Part shown: one piece after another, positions 1-6,136 of the stretch
Position numbering within the stretch: the first letter of the stretch is position 1
Layout of the letters: each line of letters starts with the position of its first letter
DNA from: CAZOHN01 sp964579325
Lineage (GTDB): Bacteria > Pseudomonadota > Alphaproteobacteria > Rhodobacterales > Rhodobacteraceae
Assembly: GCA_964579325.1 (NCBI GenBank)
Contig: CAZOHN010000131.1
Location: 1-10,320 of the forward strand
Reading direction: 5' to 3'
DNA length: 10,320 nucleotides
Notes under the pieces: model-generated
The model's input: the letters and a program-made list of their open reading frames with translations, nothing else
The model's database searches: none
Told to the model about the DNA's origin: nothing
Made by a program: the position numbers and the translations under genes

Positions 1-327
1 ATGGAAGGCGCCGGGTTCGAAGTGGTCGATCTCGGCATCAACAATGCGGTCGAAAAGTATCTCGAGGCACTGGAGCGCGAAGAGGCCGACATCCTCGGCA
101 TGTCGGCGCTCCTGACCACCACGATGCCCTACATGAAGGTCGTGATCGACACGATGAAGGAGCGTGGCATCCGGGACGATTACATCGTCCTGGTCGGCGG
201 TGCACCGCTGAACGAGGAGTTCGGCCGCGCGATTGGCGCAGACGCCTACTGCCGCGATGCCGCGGTGGCGGTGCAGACGGCCAAGGACTTCATCGCGCGC
301 AAACACAACCAGATGCGGGCGAGCTGA
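1..327 (+). CDS. Corrinoid (cobalamin-binding) methyltransferase protein, C-terminal part
   Basis: Partial gene cut by the left window edge. The 108 visible residues are the second half of a Rossmann-like B12-binding domain of the MtbC/MtmC/MetH type. Visible family features are the VVDLG strand near residue 8, the segment GMSALLTTTMPYMK (about 33-46) that lies against the cobalamin nucleotide tail, and VLVGGAPLNEEFGRAIGADAY (about 63-83, the last conserved block). The DxHxxG motif that supplies the lower-axial histidine should lie just upstream of base 1, so the ATG at position 1 is almost certainly an internal methionine and not the start. Such proteins shuttle a methyl group on cobalamin between two partner methyltransferases in the cytoplasm. 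The DUF1638 gene downstream fits Rhodobacteraceae B12 methyl-transfer loci, including the split methionine synthase type; a methylamine or betaine system is the alternative. The domain call is firm, the substrate is inferred. Confidence 0.9.
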   Translation: MEGAGFEVVDLGINNAVEKYLEALEREEADILGMSALLTTTMPYMKVVIDTMKERGIRDDYIVLVGGAPLNEEFGRAIGADAYCRDAAVAVQTAKDFIARKHNQMRAS

Positions 328-338
328 GGCCGGGCGAG

Positions 339-368
339 ATGGTTGCGCCGCCCCGGCAGCGTGACCAT
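339..368 (+). other. Intercistronic stem-loop
   Basis: A 10-bp stem (339-348 with 359-368) closed by a 10-nt GC-rich loop lies 11 bases after the corrinoid stop and 20 bases before the next start. All ten positions pair, two of them as G-U wobbles in the middle. No T-run follows, so it is not a classical intrinsic terminator. It could be an attenuator or an RNA-stability element that sets unequal expression of the two halves of the operon. The pairing is seen directly; the role is inferred. Confidence 0.4.
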
Positions 369-388
369 ATCGGCCCGGGAGGTGCCGG

Positions 389-574
389 ATGGGCCGACAT
401 GTTCTGACATTGTTGGGCGGCGCGGTCGTTGCCGCCCTGCTTACGGTTCTCGTCGCCGCCACGATCTGGCGCGCGGTTCCGGCAAGTGCCACGGGCCCGG
501 CTCTGGCGGTCGCTGTGGCCGCGCTTCTTGCCGCCGCACTTCTGGCCCGCCTCGCCGCCCGGAAACGCAAGTGA
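389..574 (+). CDS. Small two-helix membrane protein
   Basis: A 61-residue protein with ATG start and a strong Shine-Dalgarno GGAGGTG at 378-384, six bases from the end of GGAGG to the start codon. The residues form two hydrophobic segments, about 5-27 and 36-56, separated by a short turn (RAVPASATGP). The C-terminus is strongly basic (ARKRK), which by the positive-inside rule suggests a helical hairpin with both ends in the cytoplasm. Its stop codon overlaps the GTG start of the DUF1638 gene (GTGA, 571-574), which points to translational coupling. I do not recognise a named family. The position between a corrinoid protein and DUF1638 suggests a membrane or scaffold role for that pathway, but this is inference. 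The good ribosome site and the coupling make it more likely real than the frame alone would. Confidence 0.65.
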   Translation: MGRHVLTLLGGAVVAALLTVLVAATIWRAVPASATGPALAVAVAALLAAALLARLAARKRK

Positions 575-1203
575 CATTGCCCGACGATGCCACGCTGACC
601 GAACAAGGTCTCGCGCCAGCCGGCAAGGGACGTGTACTCCTGCTTGCCTGCGGAGCGCTCGCGCGCGAAATCCTCGCAATCAAGTCGAGGAACGGATTGG
701 AACACGTTGATCTGCAGTGCCTCCCGGCGATCCTTCACAATTATCCGGACCGGATCGTCCCCGCAGTGGAAGAGGCTATCGCCGCCCGTCGCGGCGCCTA
801 TGATCGCATCTTCGTCGTTTATGCCGACTGCGGCACCGGGGGCCTCCTGCGCGCGGCATGCGACCGTCTTGGCGTGGCCATGGTACCGGGTCCGCATTGC
901 TACAGCTTTTTCGAGGGCAACGAGACGTTCGCCGCGCGAGACGAGATCGACGCCTTCTACCTGACCGACTTCCTGGCACGCCAGTTCGATGCCTTCGTCT
1001 GGCAGCCGCTAGGTCTCGACCGGCATCCCGAGTTGCGGGACATGTACTTCGGCAACTACAAGACCTTGGTCTACCTCGCCCAGTCCGACGACCCCGTGCT
1101 CACCGCGCAGGCCGAGGACTGCGCCCGTCGGCTCGGCCTGGCGTTCGAGCGGCGGCTGACCGGCTATGGCGACCTCGCCCGGGCGCTCTCCGCCGCGACC
1201 TGA
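571..1203 (+). CDS. DUF1638 protein linked to corrinoid methyl transfer
   Basis: 210 residues from a GTG start at 571, chosen because it overlaps the upstream TGA by four bases and no ATG lies near the conserved N-terminus; the frame stays open further upstream but without a ribosome site. DUF1638 hallmarks are visible: LACGALAREI (about 25-34), LQCLPAILHNYPDRI (48-62), YADCGTGG (84-91), VPGPHCYSFFEGNE (105-118) and FGNYKTLVYLAQ near 160-171. Cysteines at 27, 50, 87 and 110 and the His109-Cys110 pair sit in these blocks and could bind a metal or the corrinoid. The biochemical function is not established to my knowledge. The family occurs beside corrinoid proteins, B12 methyltransferases and corrinoid reactivators in methanogens and Rhodobacteraceae. 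No signal peptide, so cytoplasmic. It converges on the carboxypeptidase gene with a 10-bp gap. Confidence 0.88.
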   Translation: MTLPDDATLTEQGLAPAGKGRVLLLACGALAREILAIKSRNGLEHVDLQCLPAILHNYPDRIVPAVEEAIAARRGAYDRIFVVYADCGTGGLLRAACDRLGVAMVPGPHCYSFFEGNETFAARDEIDAFYLTDFLARQFDAFVWQPLGLDRHPELRDMYFGNYKTLVYLAQSDDPVLTAQAEDCARRLGLAFERRLTGYGDLARALSAAT

Positions 1204-1209
1204 CCCGGG

Positions 1210-1223
1210 CGGCCTACTGGCCG
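1210..1223. terminator. Possible bidirectional hairpin at convergent stop codons
   Basis: A perfect 5-bp stem CGGCC/GGCCG with a TACT loop lies in the 10-bp gap and over the TAG stop of the carboxypeptidase gene. There is no T-run on either side. It may help both genes end, but it is short and the GC-rich background makes chance likely. Confidence 0.22.
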
Positions 1224-2608
1224 AAGAGTCCGAGCCCCACGCTGCCCAGCCCTCCCGATCCTCGACCACTGATGCCCGGAGACACCATAGCGGCTATCGC
1301 GCTGTCGTCGTCCGGAACGGGCGCCCGAACAGACGTGGACGGTGCCACGGCTACGACCTCGCGGGCGCGTGGCCGCACGACCGGCACGGAGGACCCCCCG
1401 GGCTCCGACCGACCGCCTGCGTCTCCCTGCCCGTCGCTCAGGTCGTTGCTCATGTCTTCGCCCATTTCGGCCCCCGTGTCTTCTCCCGCTTCCTCTCCCA
1501 TGTCATCATCCCATTGCTGAGACTGCGCCGCGCGTGTCTGTCGTCCGACGCCGAGCGTGGCAAAGATCGACCCGGTCCCGTATCGAGGCTGCGCGTCCTC
1601 CTCCGTCCCTGCCTGGGGTCCACCCTGAAGCGCGGCGAGTATCGGGCGGTAGGACAGGTCCCGGTTCCGTGCCCTCGCCCGCGGGACGTCCAGGGCCGTG
1701 GCGCCGGCAAGGAGCTCATCCGGCCGCGAATTCGAGGCGACAAGTTCTTCCGGCATTCCAGCCGCCTTCTCGAACCCCGCCTCCATCAGGTTCGCGACGC
1801 GCGAAGCGCGTTCCGCGGAGCCGCGTGCGCCCATGACCGTCACGATCAGCCGCCGGTCGCCGCGCCGGGCCGAGGCCGTGAGGTTGAACCCCGCCGCGCG
1901 CGTGTAGCCGGTCTTGATGCCGTCGGCACCCGCGACCGACTGCAGGTAGAGCCTGTTGGTGTGGCCGATCTCCCGGCCGCCGGCTTCGGCGCGCACCTGC
2001 CGGAACAGGCCGAAGAACTGAGGATGGTCGCGCAGGAGGGCAAGGCCGAGACGCGACATGTCACGTGCTGTCGAGAGGTGCCCCTCGGCGGTGAGGCCGT
2101 GTGCGTTGCGGAACGTGGTGCCGGACATGCCGAGGCGCTGCGCGGTGTCGTTCATCCGCGCGACGAAGGCCGCCTCGGACCCGCCAATCGCCTCGGCCAG
2201 GGCTGTCGCGGCGTCGTTGGCCGACAGCACCGCCGTTGCCGTGACAAGCTCGCGCAGGCGTATCCGCTGGCCCTCCCTCAGACCCAGCCGCGAACCGGTC
2301 TCGGCCGCTGCCTTGGCCGACACGGTCGCCTCTGCATCGAAGCCGAACTCGCCGTTCCGGGCGGCCTCGAAGGCGATATAGATGGTCATCATCTTGGTGA
2401 GCGAGGCGGGATGCAGCCGGGCATCGGCGTTCGACTCGTGCAGGACCGCGCCGGTCACGGGGTCAAGCATGAACTCGGCCCTTGATCCGGACGAGGCACG
2501 GAGCGGAGCGGAACCAAGGAGAACCGCGAGCCCGACCAGGAACACCAGCATCAACAGCGCTATCGCGCGGGTCGCCCGGCCTCCTGCCGTGTTGGTCTGA
2601 TGCGCCAT
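1214..2608 (-). CDS. D-alanyl-D-alanine carboxypeptidase (peptidase S11)
   Basis: A 464-residue low-molecular-mass penicillin-binding protein that removes the terminal D-alanine from peptidoglycan pentapeptides in the periplasm. An N-terminal signal (basic start, hydrophobic about 15-35, cleavage probably after the small residues near 38) precedes the catalytic domain. All three active-site motifs are present: S69-L-T-K72 with the acylating serine, S129-A-N131, and K232-T-G234. Supporting blocks are FMLDPVTGAVL (46-56) and TTFRNAHGL (164-172). After the family's catalytic core the chain continues about 150 residues as low-complexity sequence with a very acidic stretch (367-391) and a Gly-rich end (GLGSVGLGLFGQ). 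I see neither a standard amphipathic membrane anchor nor a clear SPOR domain. ATG start; the weak ribosome site is GGGGGA just upstream. DacF/DacC-like, but the exact paralogue cannot be set, so no symbol is given. Confidence 0.93.
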   Translation of the reverse strand: MAHQTNTAGGRATRAIALLMLVFLVGLAVLLGSAPLRASSGSRAEFMLDPVTGAVLHESNADARLHPASLTKMMTIYIAFEAARNGEFGFDAEATVSAKAAAETGSRLGLREGQRIRLRELVTATAVLSANDAATALAEAIGGSEAAFVARMNDTAQRLGMSGTTFRNAHGLTAEGHLSTARDMSRLGLALLRDHPQFFGLFRQVRAEAGGREIGHTNRLYLQSVAGADGIKTGYTRAAGFNLTASARRGDRRLIVTVMGARGSAERASRVANLMEAGFEKAAGMPEELVASNSRPDELLAGATALDVPRARARNRDLSYRPILAALQGGPQAGTEEDAQPRYGTGSIFATLGVGRQTRAAQSQQWDDDMGEEAGEDTGAEMGEDMSNDLSDGQGDAGGRSEPGGSSVPVVRPRAREVVAVAPSTSVRAPVPDDDSAIAAMVSPGISGRGSGGLGSVGLGLFGQ

Positions 2609-2715
2609 GGTCCCCCGGGTGTCCTACCCGCCGCGCAACGTCGCGTCGCAGCCCTGCTAGCATTCGGGCCTTTCGGAATGGTGAAGTCGGTCGGGGCGCA
2701 CGCGAACGGGGTGTT

Positions 2716-3144
2716 TCAGCCCGAGACCTCGGCCGAGGCAAGGTCGCGGATCCGGGTGACCATGGCCCGCAGCCCGTTCGAGCGCTGCGAGGAGAGGTGC
2801 TGGTCGAGCCCAAGCCTCGCGAGCTCGGCCGGGGCATCCACCTTCAGGACGTCTCCGACCGTGAGCCCTGAGTAGAGCGCGCCGAGGATCGCGATCAGCC
2901 CGCGCACGATCATCGCGTCGCTTTCGCCGGCGAACCGAAACACCGCAGCCGCCCCGTGCCCCTCGATTTCTGGCCGCAGCCAGACCTGGCTTGCGCAACC
3001 GTCGACCTTGGTGGCCGGGACACGAAACGCGGGATCGAGCGGATTCATCTTCTTGCCGAGGTCGATGACATGGCGATACCGATCCTCCCAGTCATCGAGG
3101 AATTCAAAGGTTTCGACGATCTCTTCGAAGGCGGGGCTGGCCAA
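2716..3144 (-). CDS. sufE: SufE family cysteine-desulfurase activator
   Basis: 142 residues, close to the roughly 140 of the family. SufE takes the persulfide sulfur from the cysteine desulfurase SufS and passes it to the SUF scaffold for Fe-S cluster assembly in the cytoplasm. Family blocks are visible in order: FEEIVETFEFLDDWEDRYRHVIDLGKK (6-32), the active-site loop VDGCASQVW with acceptor Cys50, and FAGESDAMIVRGLIAIL with the C-terminal helices ending near LSSQRSNGL. The start is a TTG at 3144: it gives ASPAFEEIV, the usual SufE N-terminus, and AGGAG lies seven bases before it. An ATG 24 codons further out is in frame but would add residues unlike SufE. It stands alone, without the suf operon. 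It could also belong to the close CsdE branch. Confidence 0.92.
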   Translation of the reverse strand: MASPAFEEIVETFEFLDDWEDRYRHVIDLGKKMNPLDPAFRVPATKVDGCASQVWLRPEIEGHGAAAVFRFAGESDAMIVRGLIAILGALYSGLTVGDVLKVDAPAELARLGLDQHLSSQRSNGLRAMVTRIRDLASAEVSG

Positions 3145-3262
3145 GGCGGGACTCCTGCTGCTTGCGCACGACGTAATGCCGGGAACAGCCCGGGTCCAGT
3201 GGCGCGGGCTTTTCATCGCGCCGGGTTTCGGCTAGCACCGGAGGCAAAGACGGGGGACGGGC

Positions 3263-3772
3263 ATGACACGACCGCTGATGGCCATGCTGGCGCTGACGCT
3301 GACATTGAGCGCCTGCGGGGCGGTGCGCGAGTCGCGCCTGAATCCGTTCAACTGGTTCGGCCGCAGCGAGGCGCGAGAAGCCCGCCAGGCGTCCGCGGCC
3401 GAGCGTGCGCAGTACCGCCGCCCGTCTGACCGGAGGCCGCTGGTCGCCAACGTGACCGCCATGACGGTCGAGCCGATTCCCGGCGGCGCCATCCTGAGGG
3501 CGACAGGCGTTCCGGTGACGCAAGGCTTCTGGGAGGCCGAGTTGGTCCGGATTGAGCCGGGACAGGTGGCCCTGGATGAGGATGACCCGGCAGCCGACCC
3601 GGCCGTTCTGGTGTTCGATTTCCGGGTCGCCTCGCCTCCGTTCATCGCGCGCGAGGGAACGGTGTCGTCGCGCGAGATCGAGGTGGCGACCTACCTCACC
3701 GACAACGCGCTCGACGGTGTGCGGCAGATCATCGTTCGCGGCGAGCGGACCGAACGCATCGTCAGACGCTGA
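3263..3772 (+). CDS. Putative lipoprotein of unknown function
   Basis: 169 residues with a lipoprotein signal peptide: Arg3, a hydrophobic core to residue 16, and lipobox L15-S16-A17-C18. Cys18 would be diacylated after export, and the +2 residue is glycine, not aspartate, so an outer-membrane destination is expected by the E. coli sorting rule. The mature part begins with RESRLNPFNWFGRS, then a basic Arg/Ala/Gln-rich linker to about residue 58. A probable beta-rich domain follows (about 59-169): LVANVTAMTVEPIPGG, GFWEAELVRIEP, and the end VRQIIVRGERTERIVRR. I recognise no catalytic motif. It resembles conserved hypothetical lipoproteins of Rhodobacteraceae, from memory and not from a search. 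ATG start with a purine-rich site (GGGGGACGGG) just before it. Divergent from sufE and convergent with ribonuclease D. Confidence 0.82.
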   Translation: MTRPLMAMLALTLTLSACGAVRESRLNPFNWFGRSEAREARQASAAERAQYRRPSDRRPLVANVTAMTVEPIPGGAILRATGVPVTQGFWEAELVRIEPGQVALDEDDPAADPAVLVFDFRVASPPFIAREGTVSSREIEVATYLTDNALDGVRQIIVRGERTERIVRR

Positions 3773-3788
3773 AGCCGCCTGCGGTCAG
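3769..3788. terminator. Imperfect hairpin spanning two convergent stop codons
   Basis: CTGA (3769-3772) pairs with TCAG (3785-3788), and CCGC with GCGG inside, with two unpaired bases on one side and a very small loop. It covers exactly the lipoprotein stop, the 12-bp gap and the ribonuclease D stop. The outer pairing follows partly from both genes ending in TGA, so it is weak evidence for a terminator. No T-run. Confidence 0.2.
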
Positions 3789-4939
3789 TCGACGAGGCGC
3801 ACGACCCTCACCTGAGATCCCTTGGCCGACAGCGCGACCTCGCCCGCGCAAAGCCGCAGGGCATCGGCGCCGAACACCTCGTGCCGCCAGCCCTTGAGCG
3901 CCGGGAGATCGCGCGCGCCGGAGGCGATCGCGTCAAGGTCCGCAGCCGAGGCGATCAGCTTGGCTGCCACGCCTTCGGCCTCCGAGCGCGCCTTCAGAAG
4001 GACGCGGAGGAGGTCCGACAATGCGCCGTTGCCCTCCAGCCGCTCCGCCTCCTCGGCCTTCGGCAGCGCCTCGTTCGGCAAGTCCATCGCCCGCTTCACC
4101 GCATCGAGGATGCCGTCGGCGATCTCGCCCCGGCGCGCCTCGCGCAGCAGGAGCCGCGAACGCCCAAGTTCATCGAGGTTGGTCGGCCGGGTCGAGGCAA
4201 GCTCGAGCAGCGCGTCGTCCTTGTAGACCCGGCTGCGCGGAATGTTCTTCGCCTGCGCATGTTCTTCGCGAAAGTGCGCAAGCTCGCGCACGACGGCGAG
4301 GAAGCGCGGCGACGAAGACCTGGCGCGGACCCGCAGCCAGGCCTCTTCGGGGCGAGTGATGTAGGTTTCCGGGTCCAGCAACGTGCCGAGTTCTTCCTCG
4401 ACCCAGCGGGTGCGGCCGGTCTTTTCCAGCTGCTTCGCCAGATGCTCGTAGATTACGCGCAGGTGCGTCACGTCCGCCAGCGCATAGACCTTCTGCGCAT
4501 CCGTGAGCGGTCGCCGCGACCAGTCGGTGAAGCGCGACGTCTTGTCCACGGCGCCTCGGGCGATGCGCTTGACCAGCGTCTCGTAGCCGACCTGTTCACC
4601 GAAGCCGCAGACCATCGCCGCGACCTGGGTGTCGAACAACGGATCGGGTATCACTCCGCCTTCGGTGAAGAAAATCTCGAGGTCTTGCCGCGCCGCGTGG
4701 AACACCTTGACGGTCCCCTCGTGGCTCAGGAGGTCATAGAGCGGGTCAAGCGAGAGGCCGTCGGCCATCGGGTCGATCAGGACAGCCTCGCCATCGCCAG
4801 GCAGCGCCATCTGCACCAGGCAAAGCTTGGCCCAGTAGGTCCGTTCCCGCAGGAACTCGGTGTCCAGCGTCACATAGGGCTCTGCCTTGGCCGCCGCGCA
4901 AAACCCGGCAAGATCGTCGGTCTGGGTAATCGTTCGCAT
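3785..4939 (-). CDS. rnd: Ribonuclease D
   Basis: 384 residues from the ATG at 4939. RNase D is a 3'-5' exoribonuclease that trims tRNA precursors and other stable RNAs in the cytoplasm. The four acidic residues of a DEDDy nuclease are in place: D26 and E28 (VTLDTEFLRE), D86 (FHAARQDLEIF), and D156 with Y152 (VYALADVTHL). The HRDC-type helical domain follows at about 205-290 (FLAVVRELAHFREEHA, IPRSRVYKDDALLELA), then a C-terminal helical region ending GSQVRVVRLVD. The start is chosen because MRTITQTDDLAGFCAAA matches the usual alphaproteobacterial N-terminus and total length. An ATG at 4966 adds nine residues, and the frame stays open to 5080 with no homologous look. No ribosome site is convincing at either ATG. 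A weak -35/-10 pair (TTTCCA, 17 bp, TATGAC) on this strand near 4982-5010 could be its promoter. Confidence 0.94.
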   Translation of the reverse strand: MRTITQTDDLAGFCAAAKAEPYVTLDTEFLRERTYWAKLCLVQMALPGDGEAVLIDPMADGLSLDPLYDLLSHEGTVKVFHAARQDLEIFFTEGGVIPDPLFDTQVAAMVCGFGEQVGYETLVKRIARGAVDKTSRFTDWSRRPLTDAQKVYALADVTHLRVIYEHLAKQLEKTGRTRWVEEELGTLLDPETYITRPEEAWLRVRARSSSPRFLAVVRELAHFREEHAQAKNIPRSRVYKDDALLELASTRPTNLDELGRSRLLLREARRGEIADGILDAVKRAMDLPNEALPKAEEAERLEGNGALSDLLRVLLKARSEAEGVAAKLIASAADLDAIASGARDLPALKGWRHEVFGADALRLCAGEVALSAKGSQVRVVRLVD

Positions 4940-5054
4940 CGGGGCGGCGGGCGGCCTTTCTGGCATGTGCTGCGGTGTCCCGTCATAGGTGCATCCGCCG
5001 GGCTTGGAAAGGCCCCTTCCCGCAACGGGTCGCTGCGCTTGCCCCAAGGGTGAG

Positions 5055-5083
5055 TTGACGGCAGCAAGTGGTAAACCCATTCT
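5055..5083 (+). promoter_or_regulatory. Candidate promoter of the Hint-domain gene
   Basis: TTGACG at 5055-5060 matches five of six bases of the -35 consensus, and CATTCT at 5078-5083 matches three of six of the -10, with a 17-bp spacer. Transcription would begin near 5090, about 36 bases before the GTG start. Based only on consensus matching. Confidence 0.35.
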
Positions 5084-5125
5084 TCAAGGCGGCCATGGAG
5101 CACTTGGAGCGCGGCGGGCGTTGCG

Positions 5126-6121
5126 GTGGCAACAGTCACAATCTACCTGAGCGGCGACCAGGTCGGCACCTATGCCGGACTGAGTGCGCAGGGTGGCGGA
5201 GACGGCAGCCGGGTGAGGCTGACCGGAGCCGAACCGCTGGGAACCGTGAATGACTGGTTCCGTGTGGTGATCGAGAACGTGGCACCCGGCGAAACCTCCT
5301 TTCATGCCGGCCAGAAGGTCTCGGTCTACCCATGGCCCGGCACGCCGGGGGACGACCCGCTGTTTTCCGACATGAACCCCAACCATGCCGCGCACAGCGG
5401 ACGGTTCTCGTCAGGCGTGCACCAGGTCTTCAGCGGGCCAAACAGAGTGTTCTTCGACGTTGATGGCTTTACCAGCGGGACGGTGCAGTACGGACCGGGA
5501 AGCCAGCCGCCGCGCGACGAGCAACTGCCCTTCTCGATATTCCGTACCGATCCGCCGGTGATCCCGTGCTTTGCGGCAGGCACGGCGATCGACACGGCGA
5601 CCGGCGCGGTGGCCGTGGAACACATCCGGCCCGGCGACATGGTGGCGACGCTCGACCACGGCTTGCAGCCGGTGCGCTGGGTCGGCAAGCGGCGAGTGGC
5701 GGGCCGTGGCCCGTTCGCGCCCGTCGTGATCGCGGCCGGGGCACTCGGCAATCGCCGCAAACTGGTCGTTTCCCCACAGCATCGCATCCTCATGTCGGGG
5801 TGGCGGGCCGCGCTTCACTTCGGCGCATCCGGGGTGCTTGTCGCGGCAAGGCATCTGGTGAACGGAACCACGATCCGGCGTGCCGAACTTTCCCGTGTCA
5901 CCTACGTACACATGGCGTTCGACCGGCACGAGATCGTCTTTTCCGAAGGCATCGCATCGGAAAGCCTGCTCTGCGCGCCCGGGGCGCTCGCCGGGTTGGA
6001 TGCCGAGGCGCGCAGGGAACTCACGCATCTCTTTCCCGAACTGGCCGACCACAGATCCGTCCCGGTTCCGACGGCACGGCGCTGCCTGCGGTCATGGGAG
6101 GCTGCTGTCGTCTCGTCCTGA
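5126..6121 (+). CDS. Hint-domain (hedgehog/intein type) protein
   Basis: 331 residues from a GTG start at 5126; the ribosome site is poor (GGCGGG close by, GGAG 16 bases away). Two parts are visible. Residues 1-145 are a Gly/Asp/Pro-rich region opening with ATVTIYLSGDQVGTY and containing SVYPWPGTPGDD, VFSGPNRVFFDVDGF and a Pro-rich linker. Residues about 146-290 are a Hint_2 module: PCFAAGTAIDT with the nucleophile candidate C148, VAVEHIRPGDMVATLDHG, VVSPQHRILMSG with H219, and the block VTYVHMAFDRHEIVFSEGIASESL. Hint modules shift the peptide bond at their first cysteine and can cut off or transfer the upstream segment. No C-extein junction Asn with a following nucleophile is seen, so cleavage is more likely than splicing. 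No signal peptide is seen; other Hint_2 proteins of this family are often exported by type I secretion, which cannot be shown here. The biological role is unknown. Confidence 0.9.
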   Translation: MATVTIYLSGDQVGTYAGLSAQGGGDGSRVRLTGAEPLGTVNDWFRVVIENVAPGETSFHAGQKVSVYPWPGTPGDDPLFSDMNPNHAAHSGRFSSGVHQVFSGPNRVFFDVDGFTSGTVQYGPGSQPPRDEQLPFSIFRTDPPVIPCFAAGTAIDTATGAVAVEHIRPGDMVATLDHGLQPVRWVGKRRVAGRGPFAPVVIAAGALGNRRKLVVSPQHRILMSGWRAALHFGASGVLVAARHLVNGTTIRRAELSRVTYVHMAFDRHEIVFSEGIASESLLCAPGALAGLDAEARRELTHLFPELADHRSVPVPTARRCLRSWEAAVVSS

Positions 6122-6136
6122 GTTCGGTCAGCCGAG
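6112..6136 (+). terminator. Possible terminator between Hint gene and purN
   Basis: CTCG (6112-6115) pairs with CGAG (6133-6136), and inside it CTGA with TCAG around a 6-nt loop, with a small internal loop between the two stems. On the + strand it is followed by GTTT. It spans both stop codons and the 6-bp gap. The inner pairing is partly a result of two opposed TGA stops. Confidence 0.3.

Noticed and set aside
1..3. ATG at the first base as a true start codon
   Set aside because: The visible protein begins in the middle of a B12-binding domain, with the DxHxxG motif missing, so the real start must lie upstream of the window.
343..570. N-terminal extension of the DUF1638 frame upstream to 343
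   Set aside because: It overlaps the miniprotein in another frame, is Arg/Gly/Pro-rich without family similarity, and lacks a ribosome site; GTG at 571 with the GTGA overlap is the better start.
1166..2485. A 439-codon + strand frame opposite the carboxypeptidase gene
   Set aside because: Shadow of a gene with all three S11 motifs; no recognisable protein features.
2663..2682. Inverted repeat CATTC/GAATG between sufE and the carboxypeptidase gene as a terminator
   Set aside because: Only five base pairs with a large loop and no T-run; not above what chance would give in this sequence.
3881..5053. A 390-codon + strand frame opposite ribonuclease D
   Set aside because: Shadow frame; the opposite strand has the full DEDDy set and the HRDC domain.
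4940..5080. N-terminal extension of ribonuclease D to the ATG at 5080
   Set aside because: The added 47 residues are Pro/Gly-rich, unlike the family, and would cover the probable promoter region.
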